A stretch of DNA of 36,674 nt from an uncultured Monoglobus sp. Its GTDB lineage: Bacteria > Bacillota > Clostridia > Monoglobales > Monoglobaceae. The stretch spans positions 1 to 36,674 of the forward strand of contig CANPWW010000019.1 of NCBI GenBank assembly GCA_947585115.1. Direction: 5' to 3'. The position numbers and the translations under genes were made by a program. The notes under the pieces are model-generated. The model made no database searches, was not told the DNA's origin, and was given only the letters and a program-made list of their open reading frames with translations. This document shows positions 13,482 to 20,530 of this stretch, piece by piece (position 1 is the stretch's first letter; each line of letters starts with the position of its first letter).

Positions 13482-14768
13482 CTAAAACTCCGAGGCGGCG
13501 CGCAGTATGGCGATCTTGGCGCTGTCGTATATAACTCCGCCCTGCATATAGGCCGTATACGGCTCGCAGATCGGGGCGTCGGCCGAGAGCTCGATCGAGG
13601 CTCCCTGCACAAAGGCGCCGGCCGCCATTATGACAGGATCGTCATAGCCGGGCATATCCCAAGGCTCTGGCGTCACATAGCTGTCTATCGGAGAGCCCTT
13701 TTGTATCGCTTGGCAGAATTTTATCACGTTTTCGGCGCTGCCGAATTTTATCGCCTGTATTATATCGCTGCGCTCGGCCGTGCTCGACGGGCAGACCTCA
13801 AAGCCCAGCTCCTCGAACATCGCGGCGCACAGCGCGGCCGTCTTTATGCTCTCGGCCACGATATGCGGCGCCTGAAAAAGACCCTGGTACATATTGCGGT
13901 TCATGCCGAGGCTGGCGCCCACGTGCTTGCCGAGGCCGGGCGCGGTCAGCCGAAATCCGACCCTGCGCACGCACTCTTTTGTTCCGGCGATATAGCCGCC
14001 GCTCAGCGCCAGACTGCCGCCCGCGTTCTTTATCAGCGAACCCACAATCAAATCGGCTCCAAGCTCTGTAGGCTCCTTTGTCTCGACGAATATTCCGTAG
14101 CAGTTGTCCACCACGCAGAGCGTTTCGGGGCTGATTGTTTTTACCAGCTTTATGATTTTTCCTATCTCGGCCACCGAGAGCGAGTCGCGCCAGTCGTAGC
14201 CCCTTGAGCGCTGGATAAGCACGGCTTTTATTTTCTCGGTTTTGAGCAGGTTTTCAATGCCCGAATAGTCCGGCCTGCCGTCCTTTAGATCGACTTGGCG
14301 GTACCCGACTCCGAAATCCTTGAGCGAGCCGGGATCGGGGTGATCGCCCTCGCGTATCCCGATAACTTCTTCCATCGTGTCGTAGGGAGCGCCCGCCACC
14401 GACGCCATAACGTCGCCCGGGCGCAGCACCGCGAACAGGCAGGCCGAGATCGCCTGGGTTCCCGACACGATATTGTGCCGAACCATAGCGTCCTCGGCGC
14501 CGCAAATCTCGGCGTAGACCTTATCGAGGGCGTCTCTGCCCAGATCGTCATAGCCGTAGCCCGTGGTCTCGCCGAAGTGGGCGTATGAAACGCGGTTGTT
14601 TTGAAAAGCTTTGAGCACCTTTGCCTGATTTATCTCGGCGGTTCGCTCGATTTTTTCAAACACGCTTTTCAGCCGCTCCGACGCGGCCGCGTAGATACTC
14701 AGGGCCTTGTCGCTTATCCCGAAATTATCTTTAAGATAGCGCGCGTATTCCTCGTTGTTATTCAGCAT
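13482..14768 (-). CDS. Methionine gamma-lyase/aluminium-resistance family PLP protein
   Basis: A 428-aa fold-type I PLP enzyme of the family annotated as aluminium resistance protein (Bacillus YnbB) or methionine gamma-lyase family. The PLP lysine is in SLIKNAGGSL (about K247), with CVVDNCYG supplying the cofactor-binding Asp. The reaction is not established from sequence; a C-S lyase on a sulfur amino acid is the usual suggestion. The start ATG at 14768 overlaps the end of the ACT gene by 11 nt and its SD is poor, so translation is probably coupled. The Cys/His-rich gene follows directly. Confidence 0.88.
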   Translation of the reverse strand: MLNNNEEYARYLKDNFGISDKALSIYAAASERLKSVFEKIERTAEINQAKVLKAFQNNRVSYAHFGETTGYGYDDLGRDALDKVYAEICGAEDAMVRHNIVSGTQAISACLFAVLRPGDVMASVAGAPYDTMEEVIGIREGDHPDPGSLKDFGVGYRQVDLKDGRPDYSGIENLLKTEKIKAVLIQRSRGYDWRDSLSVAEIGKIIKLVKTISPETLCVVDNCYGIFVETKEPTELGADLIVGSLIKNAGGSLALSGGYIAGTKECVRRVGFRLTAPGLGKHVGASLGMNRNMYQGLFQAPHIVAESIKTAALCAAMFEELGFEVCPSSTAERSDIIQAIKFGSAENVIKFCQAIQKGSPIDSYVTPEPWDMPGYDDPVIMAAGAFVQGASIELSADAPICEPYTAYMQGGVIYDSAKIAILRAASEF

Positions 14769-15201
14769 AATTAAGCTCGTTCACATCCTTGGCCGACAGA
14801 ACCTTCACGCCGCCCTCTTTGAGCGCGTCGAGCGAGCTCTCAAGGTCGTTTGTCTTGATTATTATAACCGCCTTGCTCGACTTCTCACCTATGAACGAGT
14901 AGATATAGTCGATGCTGATATCCTTGTCTTTAAGGAGCGTGATAACGTCGCTGAAAGCGCCGATGTTGTCGTCGATCGAGATGGCGATAACGTCCGCGGC
15001 GTTTGCGGTCATATCGTTAGCGCGGAGCACCTGCTCGGCCTTCACCGGATCATTGACGATCATTCTCAGTATGCCGAAATCGGTCGTGTCGGCGATGTTG
15101 ATCGCGCGGATGTCAATATTGTTGTCCTTTAATACTTTGGTTATCGCGGCAAGTCTGCCGGGTCTGTTTTCCATAAACACGGAAATTTGTTTTACATACA
15201 T
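14758..15201 (-). CDS. Tandem ACT-domain protein
   Basis: The 147-aa protein is two ACT domains in a row (about 1-68 and 72-144). The first begins KQISVFMENRPGRLAAITKVL with the usual glycine of the ligand site, and the second contains IDDNIGAFSDVITLLKD. There is no enzyme domain, so it is a free regulatory or amino-acid-sensing protein. Such proteins are often encoded with iorBA and a phenylacetate-CoA ligase, as here, which makes an aromatic or branched amino acid a plausible ligand (inference). The start has AGGAGG at 9 nt; this SD is joined to the tandem element at 15217. Confidence 0.88.
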   Translation of the reverse strand: MYVKQISVFMENRPGRLAAITKVLKDNNIDIRAINIADTTDFGILRMIVNDPVKAEQVLRANDMTANAADVIAISIDDNIGAFSDVITLLKDKDISIDYIYSFIGEKSSKAVIIIKTNDLESSLDALKEGGVKVLSAKDVNELNYAE

Positions 15202-15216
15202 AATATTTTACCTCCT

Positions 15217-15255
15217 AACGTAGTGATTAGCGATTAGTGAATAGCGAATAGGAAA
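15217..15255. repeat. GATTAG/GAATAG tandem element (copy 2, before the ACT gene)
   Basis: AACGTAG followed by GTGATTA-type 7-mers (GATTAGC, GATTAGT, GAATAGC, GAATAGG). Read leftward, it ends CTACGTT and merges into AGGAGG, the SD of the ACT gene. Confidence 0.72.
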
Positions 15256-15302
15256 CCCCTCTCAGTCAGCTTCGCTGACAGCTCTCCCCAAGGGGCGAGC
15301 CT
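15256..15302. repeat. Two-hairpin intergenic repeat (copy 2)
   Basis: CCCCTCTCA, hairpin GTCAGC-TTC-GCTGAC, then CTCTCCCC-AA-GGGGCGAG. It has the same frame as 1479-1523 with a different first hairpin. Confidence 0.75.
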
Positions 15303-15310
15303 ATTTATTG

Positions 15311-15354
15311 CCTCCTCCCGGGAGGAGGTGGCAGGCGAAGCCTGACGGAGGTGG
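15311..15354. repeat. GC-palindrome repeat (copy 2, inverted relative to copy 1)
   Basis: CCTCCTCCCGGGAGGAGG (15311-15328), GTGG, hairpin CAGGC-GAA-GCCTG, then ACGGAGGTGG. Confidence 0.75.
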
Positions 15355-15360
15355 GAACAT

Positions 15361-15472
15361 AGAGACTAGAAAATAGGATCTAGGAACTAGGCCTCCCCCC
15401 CTCAGTCGGGCCTTGCCCGACAGCTCCCCCAAGGGGCGCCTATAATTTGCATCCTCCCCCAAGGGGCGAGCC
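15361..15472. repeat. CTAG-rich tandem stretch plus third and half copies of the two-hairpin repeat
   Basis: 15361-15390 is a degenerate repeat of TAG words (AGACTAGA, ATAGGATCTAGG, AACTAGG). 15395-15440 is a third two-hairpin unit with hairpin GTCGGGC-CTT-GCCCGAC (15405-15421). 15453-15472 is a half unit (CTCCCCCAAGGGGCGAG). The iorB stop codon follows within 5 nt. Together with the preceding elements this fills the whole 275-bp spacer between iorB and the ACT gene. Confidence 0.68.
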
Positions 15473-15476
15473 TATC

Positions 15477-16058
15477 TTATGCCTCGCGGCCTAGGGTGAA
15501 GGCTTTTAAGTTCACGTCGACCGCCTTTTGGGGAACGGTGGATTTTATCGTGTCTATCCACGCCTGCTCGGGGATCTCCATACGCTTTGACAGCACTCCG
15601 ATGAGCGCCACATTGGCGCATCTGATATTGCCCGCCGTCATCGCCAGCTCCGACGCGTCCGCAGGAACTATGCTGACATTCTTCGCCTTTATCTTTTCGA
15701 TTATGTTCTCGGGATATTTCTTCGCGCCGATTATTACCGGCATCGGGTCGATGTTCTGGGTGTTGCAGATAATGGTTCCGCCCTTTTTGAGATACGGCAA
15801 ATACCTGTAGGCCTCAAGCTCCTCAAAAGCCAGTATCAGATCCGCCTCGCCCTTGTCGATGATCGGCGACGCCACGCGCTTGCCGTATTTCACGTAGGTC
15901 ACAACGCTGCCGCCTCTCTGGGACATGCCGTGCACCTCGGAGACTTTGACGTCAAAGCCCTCGCCCAGAAGCAGATTTCCCAATATGCGGCTGGCGAGCA
16001 GAGTGCCCTGTCCGCCGACTCCAACGATCATAATTGATTTGCAATTCGTGTTGTTCAT
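15477..16058 (-). CDS. iorB: Indolepyruvate:ferredoxin oxidoreductase, beta subunit
   Basis: The 193-aa gamma/alpha-type subunit of a 2-oxoacid:ferredoxin oxidoreductase that turns arylpyruvates into aryl-acetyl-CoA with reduced ferredoxin. The N-terminus shows MIVGVGGQGTLLASRILGN, the signature of this subunit, then EVHGMSQRGGSVVTYVKYG. The length is normal. The start has AGGAGG at 6 nt and lies 10 nt after the iorA stop. The stop codon sits at the edge of the repeat block downstream. Confidence 0.93.
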   Translation of the reverse strand: MNNTNCKSIMIVGVGGQGTLLASRILGNLLLGEGFDVKVSEVHGMSQRGGSVVTYVKYGKRVASPIIDKGEADLILAFEELEAYRYLPYLKKGGTIICNTQNIDPMPVIIGAKKYPENIIEKIKAKNVSIVPADASELAMTAGNIRCANVALIGVLSKRMEIPEQAWIDTIKSTVPQKAVDVNLKAFTLGREA

Positions 16059-16068
16059 GATCCGCCTC

Positions 16069-17799
16069 CTAATCTATCGCGCCGAAAGCGCACACGCCGC
16101 GGCACAGGCCGCAGCCCACGCACTGGGTCTTGTCTATCTCTATCCTGCCGCCCTTGTCCACGATGGCGGGGCAGCCCAGCTTCATGCACATTCTGCATTT
16201 TTTGCACTTGTCCTGATCTATTGCTATGGGGCCCGGGAACTTCACCGATTTAAGCAGCGCGCACGGCCTTTGAACTATTATCAGCGATGGCTCCTCGGCC
16301 GCCAGTTCCTCTTTTATGACCTTCTCGGTGCCCTTTAGGTCGAACGGATCCACTATCGCGATCCTGTCGATGCCGACCGCTCTGCCCAAAAGCTCAAGGT
16401 CGACCTGCTTGGTCATCTCGCCCTTCAGGGTCTTGCCGGTCGTGGGATTGTCCTGATGTCCCGTCATTCCGGTGATCGAGTTGTCAAGTATCATAACGGT
16501 GTTTATGCCCTTGTTGTAAACTATGTCGATAAGGCCCGTTATTCCGCTGTGGATAAATGTGGAATCGCCTAGGACGGCCACCGTCTTTTTGGCGTAGTCC
16601 CTGCCTCTCGCCAGCGACATGCCGAATGCCATGCCGATCGACGCGCCCATGCAGACAACCGAGTGTATCGACTGCAGCGGCGCTGCAGCGCCCAAGGTGT
16701 AGCAGCCTATATCTCCGCAAACATTGACGCCCAGCTTCTTTAATATGTAGAACGTGCCTCTGTGCGGGCAGCCGGCGCACAGCACGGGCGGGCGGACGGG
16801 GATCTCCTCGTCGGACTCGTCAAACGCGGCGCCCTTTGTTCCGCTGATAAGCTCCTTTATCTGCCTTGTTGAGAACTCGTAGCACATAGGGAACAGTTCT
16901 TTGCCTATCGGCTCTAGACCGATGTTGCGGCAATGCTCCTCTATGAACGGGTCAAGCTCCTCAACCACGTACAGCTTATCCACCCTGGCGGCGAACTCTT
17001 TTATAAGCTTTGTCGGCATGGGATAGGCCATACCCAGTTTCAGCACCGAAACATCGTTTCCGAACGCCTCGCGCACATAGTTATAGCACATGCCGCTTGT
17101 GATTATTCCGATTTTTGTGTCGCCGTATTCCGCGCGGTTGAGCGGTGATGTTTCGGCGTACTCCGCGAGCTTCTTTGTCCGCTCCTCCACTACCGGGTGG
17201 CGGCGGATCGCGCTGGAGGGCATCATAACATATTTTGAAATATCGGTTTCGTAATCCCTGAGTTCGGGCACCTCTCTATCCTCAAGGGGCGTCACGCTCT
17301 GGGAGTGCGCCACTCTGGTGGACAGTCTGAACAGCACCGGGGTGTCGTATTTCTCGCTGATCTCATAGGCGAGCTTGACGAATTCCTTGCACTCCCTGCT
17401 GTCCGACGGCTCGAGCATGGGGATCTTCGCTGCCTTGGCGTAGTTGCGGCTGTCCTGCTCGTTCTGAGACGAGTGCATGCTCGGGTCGTCCGCGACGGCG
17501 ATAACCATGCCGCCGTTGACTCCGGTGTACGACGCGGTAAAAAGCGGGTCGGCGGCCACATTGAGGCCGACGTGCTTCATCGCACAGAATGATCTTGCAC
17601 CGCCGACCGCCGCGCCCAGCGCCACCTCCGTGGCGACTTTCTCATTCGGCGCCCACTCGGCGTATATCTCATCGTATTTTGCGGCGAACTCCGATATCTC
17701 GGTGCTCGGCGTGCCCGGATAAGCCGAGGCCACAGTCACTCCGCACTCCCAAAGTCCGCGGGCAACAGCCTCGTTTCCGAGCATAAGCTTTTTTTGCAT
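16069..17799 (-). CDS. iorA: Indolepyruvate:ferredoxin oxidoreductase, alpha subunit
   Basis: The 576-aa catalytic subunit, cytosolic, carrying thiamine diphosphate and two Fe-S clusters. The N-terminal pyrimidine-type domain begins GNEAVARGLWECGVTVASAYPGTPSTE. The TPP domain contains CGDIGCYTLG and LGDSTFIHSG with the following DNSITGMTGHQ. The C-terminus has two ferredoxin motifs, CxxCxxCxxxxCP and CxxCxxCxxxC (about 528-572). The order paaK-iorA-iorB points to aromatic amino-acid fermentation or its reversal. SD GGGGAG at about 9 nt. Confidence 0.94.
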   Translation of the reverse strand: MQKKLMLGNEAVARGLWECGVTVASAYPGTPSTEISEFAAKYDEIYAEWAPNEKVATEVALGAAVGGARSFCAMKHVGLNVAADPLFTASYTGVNGGMVIAVADDPSMHSSQNEQDSRNYAKAAKIPMLEPSDSRECKEFVKLAYEISEKYDTPVLFRLSTRVAHSQSVTPLEDREVPELRDYETDISKYVMMPSSAIRRHPVVEERTKKLAEYAETSPLNRAEYGDTKIGIITSGMCYNYVREAFGNDVSVLKLGMAYPMPTKLIKEFAARVDKLYVVEELDPFIEEHCRNIGLEPIGKELFPMCYEFSTRQIKELISGTKGAAFDESDEEIPVRPPVLCAGCPHRGTFYILKKLGVNVCGDIGCYTLGAAAPLQSIHSVVCMGASIGMAFGMSLARGRDYAKKTVAVLGDSTFIHSGITGLIDIVYNKGINTVMILDNSITGMTGHQDNPTTGKTLKGEMTKQVDLELLGRAVGIDRIAIVDPFDLKGTEKVIKEELAAEEPSLIIVQRPCALLKSVKFPGPIAIDQDKCKKCRMCMKLGCPAIVDKGGRIEIDKTQCVGCGLCRGVCAFGAID

Positions 17800-17802
17800 A
17801 TT

Positions 17803-19119
17803 TTAATTCTCCCCTCTCAAGTCAACTATTCTCTTGGCTTTGCCTGTGGTGCGCTCGATCGACTTGGGCTCGGCCAGTCTCAGCTTGGCGCGGAGGCCCA
17901 GCACGCTGTTAAGGCGCTCCGACATCTCGCGGGTCAGCTTTTCGATCTCTGAATATTTCTCAAGCAGCGAGCCGTCGATCAGCTCGACCACGATCTCCAG
18001 ATTATCCAGCATATTTTCGCGGCGGAGAATAAGCTGATAGTTGGGGCTGACCTGCGGGAACTCGAGCACAACGCTCTCGATCTCCGACGGGAACAAATTT
18101 ACGCCTTTTATCTTTATCATGTCGTCGGTCCTGCCCTGTATCGGAGCCAGACGATACGACGTTCTGCCGCATTTGCAGGGCTCCTCGATCAGGTATGAGA
18201 TGTCACGGGTCCTGTAGCGGACGACGGGCATAGCCTCTTTGGCAAGGGTCGTTATAACGACCTCGCCCGCCTCTCCGGCCGGCAGCACCTCGCCCGTTTT
18301 GGGGTCGATGATCTCAACTATGAACATATCCTCGTTGATGTGCTCGCCGCACTTGTAGATACACTCGCCCGAAACGCCGGGGCCCATGACCTCGGTCAGG
18401 CCGTAGTTGGATGTAACCAGCATGTTGAGCGAATGTTCAAGATTGGCGCGCATGTTCTCGCTCATCGCCTCGGAGCCGAACAGACCGTACTTGAGCTTCA
18501 TTTTTTTGAGCAGGTCTTTTTCTTTTATTATCTCGGCCAGATATGTAGCGTATGACGGGGTGGCGACCAGTCCGGTGGCGCCGAAGTCCTCCATCAGCAT
18601 CAACTGGCGCTGTGTGTTGCCGCTGGATATCGGCACGATCGTGGCGCCGACTTTTTCTATTCCGTAGTGGAGGCCGAAGCCGCCCGTGAACAGGCCGTAG
18701 CCGAACGAGATCTGCACCACGTCGGTCTCGTCGATTCCCGCGCCCATAACGATTCTGGCGATCGCCTCGGACCATGTGTCAAGATCCTTTTGGGTATAGC
18801 CGGCGACAACCGGCTTTCCGGTCGTGCCCGATGAGGCGTGTATGCGGACAACCTTGTTCATGGGCTCGGCGAACAGGCCGAAGGGGTAATTGTCGCGCAA
18901 ATCGTCCTTTGTGGTAAACGGCAGGTTTTTGAGATCGTCAAGGGATTTCACCATGTCGGGCTTAATACCCAGACTGTCGAAACGGTCACGGTAGAACTTG
19001 ACGTTGCGATACGCCTTGTCGAGCATGTAGCGCAGCCGCTCCAGCTGGATCTCCTCAATTTTCGAATGATCCTTTTCACATTCAATGTCTTTGTTCCAGA
19101 TTTTTACTTGTTCTTGCAT
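17803..19119 (-). CDS. paaK: Phenylacetate-CoA ligase (AMP-forming)
   Basis: Adenylates and thioesterifies aryl acetates with CoA. The 438-aa protein is of normal length for PaaK and has the phosphate-binding loop HASSGTTGKPV (94-104), YGLTEVMGPG, and the later YRTRDIS and GRTDDMIKIKGVNLFP motifs of the mobile C-terminal domain. Next to IorAB it either activates free arylacetates or releases them from the CoA esters that IorAB makes, the latter yielding ATP (inference). SD AAGGAG at 6 nt, with a strong promoter at 19181-19209. It is the first gene of the leftward run that ends at 12185. Confidence 0.94.
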   Translation of the reverse strand: MQEQVKIWNKDIECEKDHSKIEEIQLERLRYMLDKAYRNVKFYRDRFDSLGIKPDMVKSLDDLKNLPFTTKDDLRDNYPFGLFAEPMNKVVRIHASSGTTGKPVVAGYTQKDLDTWSEAIARIVMGAGIDETDVVQISFGYGLFTGGFGLHYGIEKVGATIVPISSGNTQRQLMLMEDFGATGLVATPSYATYLAEIIKEKDLLKKMKLKYGLFGSEAMSENMRANLEHSLNMLVTSNYGLTEVMGPGVSGECIYKCGEHINEDMFIVEIIDPKTGEVLPAGEAGEVVITTLAKEAMPVVRYRTRDISYLIEEPCKCGRTSYRLAPIQGRTDDMIKIKGVNLFPSEIESVVLEFPQVSPNYQLILRRENMLDNLEIVVELIDGSLLEKYSEIEKLTREMSERLNSVLGLRAKLRLAEPKSIERTTGKAKRIVDLRGEN

Positions 19120-19180
19120 GTTTATCTCCTTTTTTCGGGCGGCACAGCCGTCCTTTTGCTTATTTATTTACATTAAGAAT

Positions 19181-19209
19181 ATTATATCATTATGCGACAC
19201 ATATTGCAA
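19181..19209 (-). promoter_or_regulatory. Promoter of paaK-iorAB
   Basis: Minus strand TTGCAA (plus 19204-19209), 17-nt spacer, TATAAT (plus 19181-19186), about 62 bp before the paaK start. The leader holds a small GC hairpin (GGC-TGT-GCC) before the SD. Confidence 0.78.
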
Positions 19210-19228
19210 GCACTATTTTATGAAATAA

Positions 19229-19245
19229 CCCGCCATATCGGCGGG
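19229..19245 (-). terminator. Terminator of the GGDEF gene
   Basis: CCCGCC (19229-19234), 5-nt loop, GGCGGG (19240-19245). On the minus strand it is followed by TTATTTCAT, a modest T-rich run. It lies 31 bp after the GGDEF stop and just before the paaK promoter. Confidence 0.6.
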
Positions 19246-19276
19246 CAATATATTCAAGATAATACGCAGCGTTTTT

Positions 19277-20392
19277 CTAAGACGTTCTTCCTTTTTTTGA
19301 GGCTTTTTTGTTTTGGTACATCACGGCGTCGGCTCTGTGGATAACCGCGGCAATATCGGCGCCCGAGCCCTCGGCCATGCCGACCGACGCGGAAACAGGA
19401 AAATTCGAGCCGTCGTTTCGGGCGGCGATCATTTTTTTGCAGAGGCGGACGTTCTCCTCCGCCTCGCCTGTTTTCGGGTTTTCGAGGATCATAACAAACT
19501 CGTCGCCGCCGACGCGGTACGCCTTATGCGTCTCGTCCGCATTGGCGCGTATGATATCGGCGACGCTTGATATCAAAAAGTCGCCGTATAGGTGCCCGTA
19601 TGTGTCGTTTATGTATTTCAAATTGTCAATATCCCAGAAAATCACCGCCACGGACTCGACCTCGGGATAGTAGCCCTCAACCATCTGCTTATACTTTCCG
19701 TTGTTATAAAACTGCGTCATCTTGTCGATCTCGCTCTCCTCTTTTAAATGAGCGGCGCGAACGGCGGTGTTGGCAATGTTTTGGGATATGTTTATGATAA
19801 CCGGTATGAAAACAAGCAGGATAATACAGCGAGGCATAATAAAATACCTCGGCAAAGTCGACCACGGGCTCATGTTTATGTGCATATCCTTTAAAATTCC
19901 GTTTTGCAGATCGACATAATAATCTGTCGTGTTGTTTGTCAAAAGCAGCATGTTCGCGTCGGTGATGCCGAAATAATAACTGCTCATAACGCCGACAGAA
20001 ATTCCGACCGCCGTCAGCGCGTAGGCGTAGAAAATCATTCTGCGCTTGCTGTACTGCGCGGCGTATATCAGCGGCAGCGCGTACAAAAGCACACTGTGGA
20101 ACGACAACGCGCAGCCGATAATCGTGATCGCGAGCACGCTTAAAAACAATATCATATATTTTACCCACGGTTTATTTGTGCCGACGCATCTGCAGATCAG
20201 CGTGGGCGCCAGCATAACGGCCGAAGAGATCAAAAACACGATCGTCATCAGCTTTCTGTCAACGATAAACACGCCGACCATGTTCAGCAGCCACACAAGC
20301 GCGAAAGCCATCGTGGTGAAACGCAGGCATTTTAACGAGAACTCGTTGGCGGTCGCGTCGAGCTCCCGCAGATCATCATTATAACCCGACAT
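19277..20392 (-). CDS. Membrane diguanylate cyclase (GGDEF domain)
   Basis: A 371-aa protein with about six hydrophobic segments in residues 25-210 (for example AFALVWLLNMVGVFIV, IVFLISSAVMLAPTLI, YFIMPRCIILLVFIPVIINI) and a C-terminal GGDEF domain from about 220. The catalytic motif is intact (YRVGGDEFVMIL, about 292-303), and FWDIDNLKYINDTYGH carries the metal-binding aspartate and substrate contacts, so c-di-GMP synthesis is expected. I see no clear RxxD inhibitory site before the motif. The N-terminal sensor region is not recognisable. It has its own promoter and terminator. The SD is modest (GAGGG at 11 nt). Confidence 0.92.
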   Translation of the reverse strand: MSGYNDDLRELDATANEFSLKCLRFTTMAFALVWLLNMVGVFIVDRKLMTIVFLISSAVMLAPTLICRCVGTNKPWVKYMILFLSVLAITIIGCALSFHSVLLYALPLIYAAQYSKRRMIFYAYALTAVGISVGVMSSYYFGITDANMLLLTNNTTDYYVDLQNGILKDMHINMSPWSTLPRYFIMPRCIILLVFIPVIINISQNIANTAVRAAHLKEESEIDKMTQFYNNGKYKQMVEGYYPEVESVAVIFWDIDNLKYINDTYGHLYGDFLISSVADIIRANADETHKAYRVGGDEFVMILENPKTGEAEENVRLCKKMIAARNDGSNFPVSASVGMAEGSGADIAAVIHRADAVMYQNKKASKKGRTS

Positions 20393-20446
20393 TACAAGTC
20401 AAGCCCTCTTTCTATAAATTTATATAATATATAATGATCAAATACT

Positions 20447-20475
20447 ATTTTAATACAAAAAAACGAGTAAGTCAA
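20447..20475 (-). promoter_or_regulatory. Promoter of the GGDEF gene
   Basis: Minus strand TTGACT (plus 20470-20475), 17-nt spacer, TAAAAT (plus 20447-20452), 55 bp before the start. The leader is very AT-rich. Confidence 0.7.
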
Positions 20476-20498
20476 GCTCGGATAAACCCTTTTTTGGT

Positions 20499-20524
20499 AA
20501 AATAAAAGACCCGCGCCGCGGGCC
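20499..20524 (-). terminator. Terminator of the wecB end of the long leftward operon
   Basis: Minus strand 7-bp stem GGCCCGC/GCGGGTC with a 3-nt loop (plus 20508-20524), then a T-rich run TTTTATTTTA. It follows the wecB stop by 6 nt. Confidence 0.78.
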
Positions 20525-20530
20525 TTTGGT

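Noticed and set aside
15202-15476. CRISPR array
   Set aside because: The repeats are of several kinds, unequal in length and spacing, with no unique spacers of constant size and no cas genes.
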